Assembly (NCBI GenBank): GCA_017303615.1
Contig: JAFLCK010000005.1
Span: 1 to 64,000, forward strand
Length of the DNA: 64,000 bases
Direction: 5' to 3'
Source: Obscuribacter phosphatis_A
GTDB taxonomy: Bacteria; Cyanobacteriota; Vampirovibrionia; Obscuribacterales; Obscuribacteraceae
Shown one piece after another: positions 16,796 to 25,176 of the stretch. The position numbers were made by a program, and so were the translations under genes. Positions within the stretch are counted from its first letter, which is position 1; each line of letters opens with the position of its first letter. The notes beneath the pieces are model-generated. The model saw only the letters and a list, made by a program, of their open reading frames with translations. It had not been told where the DNA came from and made no database searches.

Positions 16796-18112
16796 TTACT
16801 TGACTGTCGCTTTGATCAAGCTCGGTTTGGCAATTTCTTTGTCCGAGAAAGTAAAAGCTTCTCTCAATTTGGCGCAGGCTGCTTCAAACTGTTTCTCGTC
16901 GTTGCAATAGACGATGGCTGCCGCCTCTCCGCCCTTTAGTTTGTCGCCGCATTTACCCTTCAAAACCAGACCGACACTGAGATCTATGGGGTCACCTTTC
17001 TTGGTGCGGCCGGCACCCATTACTTTTGCTGCTTCGGCAATTTTTCTGCCGTCGATATGGGCTATCCATTTAGTTTCTGCAGCTTGTCCCGGCACCAAAA
17101 ATTCTTTCTTTAGTTTAGCTGTAGGCATAAGGCTATAGTCTTCCAGCACTTTGCTGTCGCCGCCCTGGGCTTCAATTAGCTTGGCGAAAGTTTGCAGGGC
17201 TTTGCCCGAACTTATCAGTTCTTTCAATTTAGCTTCAGCTTCTTCTTTGCTCTTGGCCTTGCCTGCTTCTATAAGAGCCAGTCCGCCCAGTTCCATGCAA
17301 AGTTCGTGCAGGTCGTCCGGTCCGCGGCCCTTCAGTGTTTCAATTGCTTCGATTACTTCTACAGTGTGACCGACTGCATAACCTAGAGGTTGCTCCATAT
17401 CGGTGACCACGGCAAGCACAGGTCGCTTGAGAATGCGACCAACACTAGCCATGGTGGCGGCTAGTTCTTTGGCTTTTTCTTCCGTTTCCATGAAAGCGCC
17501 TTTGCCGCACTTTACGTCCAAGATAATTAGATTGGCTCCAGCCGCTAGTTTCTTAGACATGACCGAAGCCGAAATCAAAGGAATCGATTCGACTGTGCCG
17601 GTGACGTCTCTGAGTGCATAGATTTTGCCGTCGGCAGGTGCTAGTTCGGCTGTCTGACCGCCAATGGCCATGCCGATACCCTTAACTTGTTTGATAAAGT
17701 CGGCTGTGCTCAGGTCGACCTTAAAGCCCGGAATAGCCTCCAGCTTATCTATGGTGCCGCCAGTATGACCGAGACCCCGTCCTGATAATTTAGCCATAGG
17801 TATGCCCGCCGCCGCCAAGAGCGGTACAAAAACCAAGGTGGTTTTGTCGCCCACGCCGCCTGTGCTGTGCTTATCGCCCACCACCGAGCCCAGTTCGCTC
17901 AAATCCAATACTTGCCCTGAATGACACATGGCGTCGGTGAGAAAGGCAGTTTCTTCCATATTCATGCCTTGCCAGCAAACAGCCATAAGCCAGGCCGAAA
18001 GCTGATAGTCGGGGATGGAACCGTCCATGATACCGTCCACCAGAAACTGGATTTGTTCTCGACTGTGAGAGCCGCCGCTACGCTTAGCCAGGATCAGGTC
18101 GATCATTTTCAT
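16796..18112 (-). CDS. deoA: Pyrimidine-nucleoside (thymidine) phosphorylase
   Basis: 438-aa cytosolic salvage enzyme that splits thymidine/uridine with phosphate. The family signature SGRGLGHTGGTIDKLEAIPG lies near residue 109. Also present: the phosphate-binding KHSTGGVGDKTT, the SIPLISASVMSKKLA active-site helix and DVKCGKGAFM. The C-terminal alpha/beta domain (~340-438) is normal. ATG at 18112, with a second ATG two codons on. First gene of a two-gene unit with the LipM-like gene. Family motifs do not separate DeoA from the broader PyNP specificity. Confidence 0.94.
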   Translation of the reverse strand: MKMIDLILAKRSGGSHSREQIQFLVDGIMDGSIPDYQLSAWLMAVCWQGMNMEETAFLTDAMCHSGQVLDLSELGSVVGDKHSTGGVGDKTTLVFVPLLAAAGIPMAKLSGRGLGHTGGTIDKLEAIPGFKVDLSTADFIKQVKGIGMAIGGQTAELAPADGKIYALRDVTGTVESIPLISASVMSKKLAAGANLIILDVKCGKGAFMETEEKAKELAATMASVGRILKRPVLAVVTDMEQPLGYAVGHTVEVIEAIETLKGRGPDDLHELCMELGGLALIEAGKAKSKEEAEAKLKELISSGKALQTFAKLIEAQGGDSKVLEDYSLMPTAKLKKEFLVPGQAAETKWIAHIDGRKIAEAAKVMGAGRTKKGDPIDLSVGLVLKGKCGDKLKGGEAAAIVYCNDEKQFEAACAKLREAFTFSDKEIAKPSLIKATVK

Positions 18113-18173
18113 CTGTTCAGGTTGCCTCTCAAAGTGGTTGGTGGTGGGGGAGAAATTTTATTTCGAGAACTAC

Positions 18174-18201
18174 TTGACGACTGCCGCCTTACCTGCATAA
18201 T
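18174..18201 (+). promoter_or_regulatory. Strong sigma-70-type promoter upstream of a candidate small RNA
   Basis: TTGACG at 18174-18179 and CATAAT at 18196-18201, 16 bp apart, each matching five of six consensus bases. Predicted transcription start is about 18208, directly at the base of a long hairpin. Confidence 0.6.
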
Positions 18202-18207
18202 GGAAGT

Positions 18208-18296
18208 AGGGAGCCGGACCCAAGAATATACTAAATTTAACTGGTCCGCTCCCACTTTTATAGCAAGCGCTGCCCTGTCAAGGCGGCGCTTTTTGT
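18208..18296 (+). ncRNA. Candidate small RNA or structured leader ahead of mqnA
   Basis: About 90 nt between a near-consensus promoter and an intrinsic terminator. The first hairpin pairs 18209-18220 with 18243-18253 (GGGAGCCGGACC with GGTCCGCTCCC, one bulged C) around a 22-nt A/T-rich loop. The second is the terminator hairpin. No open frame fits. I could not match it to 4.5S, 6S, tmRNA or a known riboswitch. It could be a free-standing sRNA or an attenuator, since mqnA starts about 105 bp further on. Confidence 0.5.
18265..18295 (+). terminator. Intrinsic terminator of the candidate RNA
   Basis: 10-bp stem AAGCGCTGCC / GGCGGCGCTT (one G-T pair), 7-nt loop, then TTTTTG. Confidence 0.75.
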
Positions 18297-18401
18297 TACC
18301 GAAAACTGCAAATTTTTCCAACTTGGTCAAAGCTCTGTCATGATCTAGGTTGTCTTGAGCAGGAGTCGGTTATTCCAAAGAGCTATAGCCTTAGTCGCCC
18401 A

Positions 18402-19220
18402 GTGCAGTTTGGTCAGATTGATTTCGTCAATTGTCTGCCCATTACTTTGCCTTTGCTCGAATCTTTGCCTGAGGGCATGAGCTTGACCATGGGCACGCCC
18501 GGCCAGCTAAATCAGCTCTATAGCGAGGGCAAGCTCGATATAGGGGCGATGAGCGCCCATTTTTTGCTTGCCAGTGGCGACTTTGAAGTGATTCCCACTC
18601 TTTCTATTTCCAGTCAAAACGAAGTAGGCAGTGTTTTTTTCTATAGCAAGCTGCCCCTCAATCGCCTCAGCTTGCAAGATTCCATTATTGGGGTGCCGGT
18701 CTCTTCGGCAACTTCTATTTGTCTTCTCAAAATTTTGCTCACCGAAGAATTGGGTTTTTGTCCGCAGTTTGTTTATGGCAAAGACCCCAGTCTCGATGAC
18801 AGCCGCTTTGATGCCGTGCTTATGATTGGGGACGCAGCTCTTGATTTCGATGAGTCGCTCAAAAAAAGAAGTGCCGAGGATATAGGTCAGCTGCACCGCT
18901 TTGATATGGGCAGTTGGTGGCGGCGCCATTATGGACTGCCCATGGTCTTTGGTCTTTGGGGGGCTAGGCGGTCTTACTATCAAGCTTCTTTTGATGACTT
19001 TCAAACAATCGCCGAGCTTTTGGGCGACTGTTGGCGTCGGGGACTGGGTGAAAAGTTCAATCAGGTGCTGGATGAAGCGGTGCGCCGTACCGGCTTGGAT
19101 CGCTCTCTTTTGCAAGAGTATTTCAGAGACCAGCTCGAATATGACTTTGAAGAGCAACATATCAAGTCCCTGGCACTTTTCGAGCAATTGGCCGAGAAAC
19201 ATAAGCTACTTGTCGTCTAA
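18402..19220 (+). CDS. mqnA: Chorismate dehydratase MqnA (futalosine menaquinone pathway)
   Basis: 272-aa protein of the MqnA/MqnD periplasmic-binding-like fold, acting in the cytosol to make 3-enolpyruvylbenzoate from chorismate, the first committed step of the futalosine route to menaquinone. Typical features: GQIDFVNCLPITLPLL, LYSEGKLDIGAMSAHF, IGVPVSSATSICLLKILL, the AVLMIGDAALDF motif and GLPMVFGLWGARR. The IGDAAL and NCLP patterns fit MqnA rather than MqnD. The start is GTG at 18402, with no obvious ribosome-binding site, so the start is the least certain part. Other pathway genes are not in the window. Confidence 0.9.
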   Translation: MQFGQIDFVNCLPITLPLLESLPEGMSLTMGTPGQLNQLYSEGKLDIGAMSAHFLLASGDFEVIPTLSISSQNEVGSVFFYSKLPLNRLSLQDSIIGVPVSSATSICLLKILLTEELGFCPQFVYGKDPSLDDSRFDAVLMIGDAALDFDESLKKRSAEDIGQLHRFDMGSWWRRHYGLPMVFGLWGARRSYYQASFDDFQTIAELLGDCWRRGLGEKFNQVLDEAVRRTGLDRSLLQEYFRDQLEYDFEEQHIKSLALFEQLAEKHKLLVV

Positions 19221-19286
19221 CCTTAAATAAAGCTTCCTGTCTAGATTAAACGTTGTTATACTGAAGTATCTGACAGGGGAGAAGCT

Positions 19287-20873
19287 ATGGTAGGCGGCTT
19301 CGGCAACGAGATTGGCATGAATGAGCGGGACCCTAGACGGGACGGCCCCTTCGTTTTGCGCGGTCGTTGGCAGGTTGTCGACTATCTTGGTCAGGGCGGT
19401 ATGGGTACCGTTTATCTGGCTTATGACCTCAACTTAGACAAGCGCAAGTGCGTGGTCAAAAAGCTGCGCGACGATTTCTTTAGAGAAGAAGACAAAGCCA
19501 AGGCGCAGCAGTTCTTTCTGCGCGAGGCTAATGTGCTGGCTAAACTGCAGCATCCAAATATCGTACTGGTGCTCGACAGCTTCCAAGATCAAGACGACTA
19601 CTATCTGGTTATGGAATATGTCGAAGGACATAACCTGCACGACATGCTCAAAGAAAGAGAAGAACCCTTCTCAGAAGAGCAGGTCTTGGTTTGGGCGCGC
19701 CAGATTTGCGATGTGCTTAGTTATTTGCATTCAAATGACCCGCCGGTTATTTATCGCGACTTGAAGCCTTCCAACATCATGATTGACACCAAAGACCGGG
19801 TTAAGCTGGTCGACTTTGGTATTGCCCGGCTCTATCAAGACGAAGGCGACAATACCCATGTGGTTTCTCAAGGGTATTCGCCCCCCGAACAGTACTGGGG
19901 CGGCGCCGACCCGCGCTCAGATATCTACGCCCTTGGCGCCACCATGCACTTCTTGCTTACCGGTGCCGAGCCCCTCGCCTTGACCATCTGCAAACCGGCA
20001 GAGATTGACGAAGAAATATCTGAAGCCACCGACTTGATTGTGCAGAGGGCCACCCAGCAAGATGTTTATTTGCGCTATCAGTCGGCGCAAGACATGAAAG
20101 AAGAGCTCGAGTTTGTTCTGCAAGGCGAAGAAGAAGTCAAACCCGGGTTTCGCTGGGTGGAATTGACCGTTGGGGTGCTTATCACCTTCCTTTCGGTTGG
20201 CGCCTGGTTTGCCTATAGCAAGTTTGTCGAACTCAAAGGCGAAGTGGACAAGAAGCAAAGCGAGATTAGTAAATACGAAAAGAACATAGCCGAAGTAAAA
20301 GCCAGAGAAGCCAGTCTTAAGAAAGAGACCGTGGCCAAAATGGAGAAATTGATGCGCGAGCGTCAAGAAGATAATTTGAATCAAGGGCAAGCGCCTGCTT
20401 CTCTCTTCTCACAGATGCCTCAAAATTCTCATGCAAATAATTTATTCGGCACCAATTCGAGTACAAATTCAGGTACAAATTCAGGGGTCCCATCCGGCTT
20501 CCCTTCTTTTGGCTTTCCCTCCGCGCGCAATAATCAGCCGGCGGCAGGAAGTAATATCGGCGGCGGCAGCGGCGGCGGAGACATGTCTATATCGGGGCTT
20601 TTCAAAGAACTGAACGCCAACAAAAGCAAAGGACGCAGAGTTCAAGGTGGCGCAGGTGGTGGCACCCAGCAGATGCAAAGCGCCGAACAAAACTCCGGCA
20701 ATAGCTCGCCCAACGCTTTGAACTACCCATCTTATGCGGTCAATTCCGGCCAGTCGCCTATACAGCCTGCGGGTCGCGCTCAAATATCTGGTGAAGCCCA
20801 AATCGACCGTGAAGAAGGGCAGATGACCGACCAAGACGCCCTCTCGCCTCTTGAGCAGGATATACAGCGCTAG
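19287..20873 (+). CDS. Membrane Ser/Thr protein kinase
   Basis: 528 aa. The kinase domain (~27-280) is complete: glycine loop GQGGMG at 35-40, Lys in VVKKL (~58-59), Glu at 80, catalytic loop YRDLKPSN (Asp158, with Tyr in place of His), DFG at 176-178, SPPEQYWGGADPRSDIYALG. One transmembrane segment (291-311) follows, then a coiled coil (~315-355). The outer tail is rich in Asn, Ser, Gly and Gln with TNSG repeats, presumably extracytoplasmic. The start ATG 19287 has GGGGAG 5 nt upstream. The ligand and substrates are unknown. It belongs to the bacterial Hanks-type (PknB-like) family but lacks PASTA domains. Confidence 0.92.
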   Translation: MVGGFGNEIGMNERDPRRDGPFVLRGRWQVVDYLGQGGMGTVYLAYDLNLDKRKCVVKKLRDDFFREEDKAKAQQFFLREANVLAKLQHPNIVLVLDSFQDQDDYYLVMEYVEGHNLHDMLKEREEPFSEEQVLVWARQICDVLSYLHSNDPPVIYRDLKPSNIMIDTKDRVKLVDFGIARLYQDEGDNTHVVSQGYSPPEQYWGGADPRSDIYALGATMHFLLTGAEPLALTICKPAEIDEEISEATDLIVQRATQQDVYLRYQSAQDMKEELEFVLQGEEEVKPGFRWVELTVGVLITFLSVGAWFAYSKFVELKGEVDKKQSEISKYEKNIAEVKAREASLKKETVAKMEKLMRERQEDNLNQGQAPASLFSQMPQNSHANNLFGTNSSTNSGTNSGVPSGFPSFGFPSARNNQPAAGSNIGGGSGGGDMSISGLFKELNANKSKGRRVQGGAGGGTQQMQSAEQNSGNSSPNALNYPSYAVNSGQSPIQPAGRAQISGEAQIDREEGQMTDQDALSPLEQDIQR

Positions 20874-20983
20874 TAAATTAGTTGGTTGGTAAGCTCGTTA
20901 GACTGGCGGTCTAGCCGGCAATATTAAAAGAAATTTGCCTATTGCCGCCCTAATTTAGGGCATGCTGAGGTTGTGCAATTGCC

Positions 20984-21015
20984 ACAAGACAAAGCAAAAT
21001 GGCTTTTGTCTTGTC
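20984..21015. other. Imperfect hairpin downstream of the kinase gene
   Basis: ACAAGACAAAGC and GCTTTTGTCTTGT pair with one bulged T. A smaller palindrome GCCCTAA-T-TTAGGGC lies just upstream (about 20947-20961). There is no T-tract after the hairpin, so it is not a convincing intrinsic terminator. Confidence 0.5.
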
Positions 21016-21061
21016 GTAAGCAAAGTTATCCGGTGCCCTTCTGGAAAGCCAAGAGGTAACA

Positions 21062-21067
21062 TATAAT
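21062..21067 (+). promoter_or_regulatory. Consensus -10 box upstream of the E2-like gene
   Basis: Perfect TATAAT 45 bp before the ATG at 21112. The -35 region (TTCTGG, 17 bp upstream) is weak. Confidence 0.45.
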
Positions 21068-21111
21068 AGGTTTACGGGTTGTATATTCGTTTTTGAGGTC
21101 AGTCGGTTTTT

Positions 21112-21957
21112 ATGGATAATCAGAAGAAAGCTTTCAACTTTACCTTGGGAGACCTTCCTCGTCCCCGTTGGAACGTTCTAGATTTGATCCAAATCATCGG
21201 TAGAGATTCTGTTCCCACCTATCTGTTTTGCGATATAGACATGACTTGGGCTGAAGAACTGCGTAAAAAACTCAAGTCTTACGGTCAGAAAGTGACTGTC
21301 ACAGCAATCTTGCTCAAAGCTATCGGCATTGCCCAAAGAGCCCATCCTGAAAGCCGCACGGCGGTTCTGCCTTTTGGCAAAACAGTTACTTTCAACGACA
21401 TTGTCGCCGGTTTCACTGTCGAGCGAGTCATCGGTCAACAACCGGCAGTATTCTTCGGCGCCATCGAGAATCCTGATACCAAGTCGGTAGAAGAAATCGC
21501 CGGGGAACTAAGGCAATATGCCGAATCTGATATGGAAGCCGTGCATCATCTCAACTTGCAAAATAGATTCAATGGCACACCTTGGTGGTTCCGTCGCTTT
21601 ATTCTTTGGGCTGGACTGCGCTTCCCCAAAGTAAGACTGATGTTCTTGGGCGCTACTTTTGGTCTTTCGTCCATCGGCAAATGGGGCATGAAAGCCCTGA
21701 TTCCGCCTTGTGTTTCGACATCAACCTTTGGGGTTGGCGAAGTAGAAGAGAGAGCCGTGGTCAGAGAAGGACGTATCGAAATTAGACCGATGCTCACCAT
21801 TATTCTCAACTTCGACCATCGCATCATCGACGGCGCTCCAGCTGCGCGTTTTATGAATGACGTCAAGAAACTCTTGGAAGGCGGTCTGGAGAACTATTTA
21901 CAGATGGCTGCTTGTGGTGAAGAAACACCTATGGAGAAAGCCCCGTCTTTTTCTTAG
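21112..21957 (+). CDS. Stand-alone 2-oxoacid dehydrogenase-type acyltransferase (E2 catalytic) domain protein
   Basis: 281 aa, resembling the C-terminal catalytic domain of dihydrolipoyl acyltransferases (CoA acyltransferase fold). Seen: KVTVTAILLKAIGIAQRAHPE, FNDIVAGFTVER, and near the C-terminus LTIILNFDHRIIDGAPAARFMNDVKKLLE, which keeps the catalytic DHRxxDG motif. There is no lipoyl domain and no E3-binding domain, and no E1 or E3 gene is nearby. It is therefore unlikely to be a normal dehydrogenase E2 and may be a free acyltransferase. A consensus -10 box lies 45 bp upstream. It is convergent with the patatin gene. Confidence 0.85.
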   Translation: MDNQKKAFNFTLGDLPRPRWNVLDLIQIIGRDSVPTYLFCDIDMTWAEELRKKLKSYGQKVTVTAILLKAIGIAQRAHPESRTAVLPFGKTVTFNDIVAGFTVERVIGQQPAVFFGAIENPDTKSVEEIAGELRQYAESDMEAVHHLNLQNRFNGTPWWFRRFILWAGLRFPKVRLMFLGATFGLSSIGKWGMKALIPPCVSTSTFGVGEVEERAVVREGRIEIRPMLTIILNFDHRIIDGAPAARFMNDVKKLLEGGLENYLQMAACGEETPMEKAPSFS

Positions 21958-22024
21958 ATTTAGAGCTCTAGAGCTTTAGAGCCTTTAGGACTCAGGGCTT
22001 TAAAACTCCTAGGCTTTTAAGGCC

Positions 22025-23005
22025 CTATTTAACAGTATGCTTCTCGAGGCAGTCTTTGATTGCCGGTGCTATTTGATGGGCTGCTTTAGCGCCGGCTTCA
22101 ATCAGCTTTCTTGCTTGGGTTGGGCTTGTTGACACAGCCGGCACCGACTGCACCGCCGGATCAATGACGAAGTCGGCTGAATTGCGAGATTCGCGGTCCA
22201 CTTGGGCCATATGCAGGTTGATGACGCGGGCGGTGACACTGCCTACTTTGTGATAGTCTGAGTCTTTGGTCTCGCTGCGGTCGGTGGTGTCGACGGCAAT
22301 GACTATGTCGGCGCCCATTTTTCGCGCTTCTTTGACCGGCAAATTATTGAGCACACTGCCGTCCACATAAAGACCGTCATCACCCTTTATCTTCACCGGT
22401 TTGCGCAGGGCTGGTATGGCACAGCTGGCTTGCAGAGCGGTGCTCAAATTACCCGAGGTGAAGACTTTCACCTTACCGTCCAAAAGATTGACTGCAACGG
22501 CTCCAAAAGGCACTTTTAGGTCTTCTATAGATCTTTGTGTTTCAGGAATTTGTTTGTTCAAATAGTCGGCGAAACGTTTGCCTCGATAAAGCCCGTCGTA
22601 AGGCTCTATGCCTACCAGGCGCGGCGTATAAAAGAGGGGAATGACAAGAATGCGCAGGCTCAGTGGAATAGTGAGATAAGCGTGCATGAGCTTCTTCTTC
22701 TCGAACTGCTCTTGAATATGTTCAGGGGTCATGCCTGCGGCATAAAGCCCACCGACAACCGCTCCCATACTAGAGCCGAGAATCATATCCACCGGAATCT
22801 CTTCTTCTTCCAGGGCTTTGAGAACACCAATGGCGGCAGCAGCTTTCATCCCGCCTCCGCTGAGGACCACTGCTACCTTTGGTCGATGGATTTCATCGGC
22901 ATGACAGGCGCCGGTGCAAAAGGCGAGAGAAAGGCAAGCCAATAAAATACAGGCTGCCGGAAGCTGAAATAGGCTGCGCCAAGGCAGCTTTACGACCAGA
23001 TCCAC
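22025..23005 (-). CDS. Patatin-like phospholipase, exported
   Basis: 326 aa. An N-terminal hydrophobic signal ends near GACHA|DEIH, so it is probably periplasmic or a lipoprotein. The patatin core is complete: oxyanion loop VLSGGGMKAAAAIG (~45-58), nucleophile elbow GSSMG (~78-82), and catalytic Asp in VDGSVLNNLPV (~213-222). It has the NTE/RssA-like family size and order but no C-terminal POTRA or outer-membrane barrel. It overlaps the upstream MshEN-repeat gene by 16 bp, so the two are translationally coupled. Predicted to hydrolyse phospholipid or lysophospholipid ester bonds. Confidence 0.92.
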   Translation of the reverse strand: MDLVVKLPWRSLFQLPAACILLACLSLAFCTGACHADEIHRPKVAVVLSGGGMKAAAAIGVLKALEEEEIPVDMILGSSMGAVVGGLYAAGMTPEHIQEQFEKKKLMHAYLTIPLSLRILVIPLFYTPRLVGIEPYDGLYRGKRFADYLNKQIPETQRSIEDLKVPFGAVAVNLLDGKVKVFTSGNLSTALQASCAIPALRKPVKIKGDDGLYVDGSVLNNLPVKEARKMGADIVIAVDTTDRSETKDSDYHKVGSVTARVINLHMAQVDRESRNSADFVIDPAVQSVPAVSTSPTQARKLIEAGAKAAHQIAPAIKDCLEKHTVK

Positions 23006-24213
23006 TGCATTCTCGCCGGTACAATCCAGCCTAGCTTAGAGAGTGCTTCATCGAGTGTGAGGTTTTCGTTGCGGCTTTTCTTTAGGGCATTGACCGACTG
23101 TTCAGCCGATAGGAAACCTTGCTTGTATAGAGAATAGGTTCTAAGGGCCGTGTAGAGCACAGCTTCAGAGATGGCGCCGGTGGAGAGCACTTTCTTACCG
23201 ACTTTGATAGAGCTTTTTTCGGTAGGATCAATCACTTTCTCTAGATCTGGCGCCGAGATGAGACCGGCGTCGGTTAGCAGTTTTGCCGGCAAAAATTCTT
23301 TTGGCTCGGCTTGGGTGGCAGGGTAGAGTTCGGCCACCGCCTGATAGACCGAAATCGAGCGCGCCTTGACTTGTTTGAGGGCGTCGGCGGCTTGAAAAGC
23401 CCTGAGAGTGCCGTTTGAAACCATATCTTGCAAAACAATTGCTGCTTCTAAGAGGTCGTGGGTGACCAGACCTTGTTCGAGCAAAATTTGTCCGAACTGC
23501 TTTTCCTTAATTAGCTCAATTTCTAGACATTCGAGCATGTCGCCTTCTGAGAGGAAACCAGCCATGAGCACCAGTTCGCCAATTCTGACTGTTTGTCCTG
23601 ATTTTTCGGAAAACAGACCCAGCTCAAAAAGAGCCTGTTCTATACTGACCCTGCGCCTAGCCACAATCAAAAGAGCCTGAACGGCCTGGTCTTTTGTAAC
23701 CTTGCCGTCTCTGACCAAAAGCTGGGCAGTGAGGGCGGCGTTCATCATCCAACCGGAAAGATCCCGGTTGAGAACCATAATACGTCCCATCTGCATGCCT
23801 GTATCTTTGGCTTGAATTATGGAACGACCAAGCTGCTCATTTGTGATAAGTTCGGCTTTGAGCAATAACTCGGTGAGTGGGTTGGTAATAGACTGCACTG
23901 TCTGGGTCTTCTTATGAACCGAGGTGATGACGCCTATGGCGTCTTCCATGTTCATATTATTCTGGCGCGCCAGTCTGAGAGCCTTGAGAGCCAGATCTAC
24001 CGTGGCTTCTTTACTGACTACCAATTGCTCGGCATCTTGCACCAGTTTCAAGGTGGACTCACCCACCATATTGAGCATGGTGAGAGCCCGTGCCAATGGC
24101 ACGTTCAGACTTTTAGCCGTATTCATCGCCTCTTCCAGCTTTTGCTGTGAGATGATGCTCGCCCCTATTAGTAGAGTGGGGAGCGCGTCCGCCGTTGCCT
24201 GTTTTTCGAGCAT
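22990..24213 (-). CDS. MshEN-like repeat protein (type II secretion ATPase N-terminal domain repeats)
   Basis: 407 aa without signal peptide. It consists of repeated ~60-residue units of the pattern LLL.A.LI....L..A...., for example PTLLIGASIISQQKLEEAMNTAK, LTELLLKAELITNEQLGRSIIQAK, IGELVLMAGFLSEGDMLECLEIE, FGQILLEQGLVTHDLLEAAIVLQ and PAKLLTDAGLISAPDLEKV. This is the pattern of GspE/MshE N-terminal domains, some of which bind c-di-GMP. No ATPase domain is attached. A c-di-GMP link is only suggested by the GGDEF protein a few genes upstream. It forms an operon with the patatin gene (16-bp overlap). Confidence 0.72.
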   Translation of the reverse strand: MLEKQATADALPTLLIGASIISQQKLEEAMNTAKSLNVPLARALTMLNMVGESTLKLVQDAEQLVVSKEATVDLALKALRLARQNNMNMEDAIGVITSVHKKTQTVQSITNPLTELLLKAELITNEQLGRSIIQAKDTGMQMGRIMVLNRDLSGWMMNAALTAQLLVRDGKVTKDQAVQALLIVARRRVSIEQALFELGLFSEKSGQTVRIGELVLMAGFLSEGDMLECLEIELIKEKQFGQILLEQGLVTHDLLEAAIVLQDMVSNGTLRAFQAADALKQVKARSISVYQAVAELYPATQAEPKEFLPAKLLTDAGLISAPDLEKVIDPTEKSSIKVGKKVLSTGAISEAVLYTALRTYSLYKQGFLSAEQSVNALKKSRNENLTLDEALSKLGWIVPARMQWIWS

Positions 24214-24338
24214 GGGTTCTTTCAGAGTTGCCGGTGTAGTTGATCGTCTCTGAGCATCTAATACTAGGTGCTCTGAATTTATTGGGTAATTCTACTGTAC
24301 CAATTTGTAGCGGTTAAGTAACGCATATTACCCCTTAA

Positions 24339-25142
24339 TTACGCTGTTTGAACTTTTATTGGTGTACCGGCCAGTGGATGTCCAAATTCGTCGCTGGCGC
24401 TGCCCCCTCTTTTGAAGAGTTCCCAGTAGCGTCTTTCGTGACCGGAAGAGCCTGGGGCAAAAGCAAGATCGCCTTCCATAATATTGAAACTGCCCGTCGC
24501 CACTGTGGCCGTGGAAGTATGGGTGCCGACCGTTACTTTTAACCGGGTGCCGGGCGTCAAACTTTCTAGTTTGGCATCGCCGGCGCGCAAGGTGGTCTTG
24601 ATATTGCCGAAAGAGTCTATATAACCAACCACTTCGGCGGGCTCTTGCGGCACGATTTCAGTGGCATGCATCTTGGCCTTGATGAAAGAAAAATCGCCTC
24701 TAGAGGCTTTTGAAACAGCTAGAGGGAAGAAATCGCGAGATCTGAATTGACTGCCGGCCTCCTCCACGTTTGTGCTCCAGATTTCAGTAATTTGGTCGCG
24801 CACAAAAGAGAGCGAATAACCCGAATTGACTGCTAGTACCTGTACGCCATTTTTTAGCTTGGCAAACAAGAGACCTTCGCCTTCGTTGCCTGGCCGGGCA
24901 TCTTTCTTGTCTTTTCGCGGGGCGCAATTGGCAAAGACCAGCATGTTTTTGGGACGCAATTCGCGATCGGCTAGGGCTAGTTGGGCGACGACAAAGCCTG
25001 TCGAGACAGTATCGAAAGGATGCACCGAGGTGGTATGAATGCGGGTGTCGTCATGCAACTTACAAGACAGTGCCGCCACAACCTCTGCCCAAGCCAGGTC
25101 ACCCTGGGCATAGTCACATACTAGATGAATAAATGAACTCAT
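24339..25142 (-). CDS. Divergent SAM hydroxide adenosyltransferase (DUF62) homologue, active site altered
   Basis: 267 aa. The order of segments fits the DUF62/fluorinase fold: an N-terminal FIHLVCDYAQGDLAWAEVVAAL (family LTDFG...VG.mKG), a central AVNSGYSLSF (family PDNG.L), FRSRDFFPLAVS (family FHGRDIFAP), then a C-terminal barrel starting GYIDSFGNIKTTL (family IDrFGN..TN). The Asp-Arg-His triad of SAM hydrolases is not kept: the VDPGVG segment reads ANCAPR, and the His of FHGRD is Arg. It may bind a nucleoside without hydrolysing SAM. Located between the response-regulator pair and the MshEN gene. ATG start with GGAG upstream. Confidence 0.65.
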   Translation of the reverse strand: MSSFIHLVCDYAQGDLAWAEVVAALSCKLHDDTRIHTTSVHPFDTVSTGFVVAQLALADRELRPKNMLVFANCAPRKDKKDARPGNEGEGLLFAKLKNGVQVLAVNSGYSLSFVRDQITEIWSTNVEEAGSQFRSRDFFPLAVSKASRGDFSFIKAKMHATEIVPQEPAEVVGYIDSFGNIKTTLRAGDAKLESLTPGTRLKVTVGTHTSTATVATGSFNIMEGDLAFAPGSSGHERRYWELFKRGGSASDEFGHPLAGTPIKVQTA

Positions 25143-25176
25143 TTACAGAGTGTCTCCTTCTTATGTAGCGTTTGTT

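Noticed and set aside
18507..19202. 231-codon antisense frame within mqnA
   Set aside because: It is fully inside a recognised gene on the other strand and has no motif.
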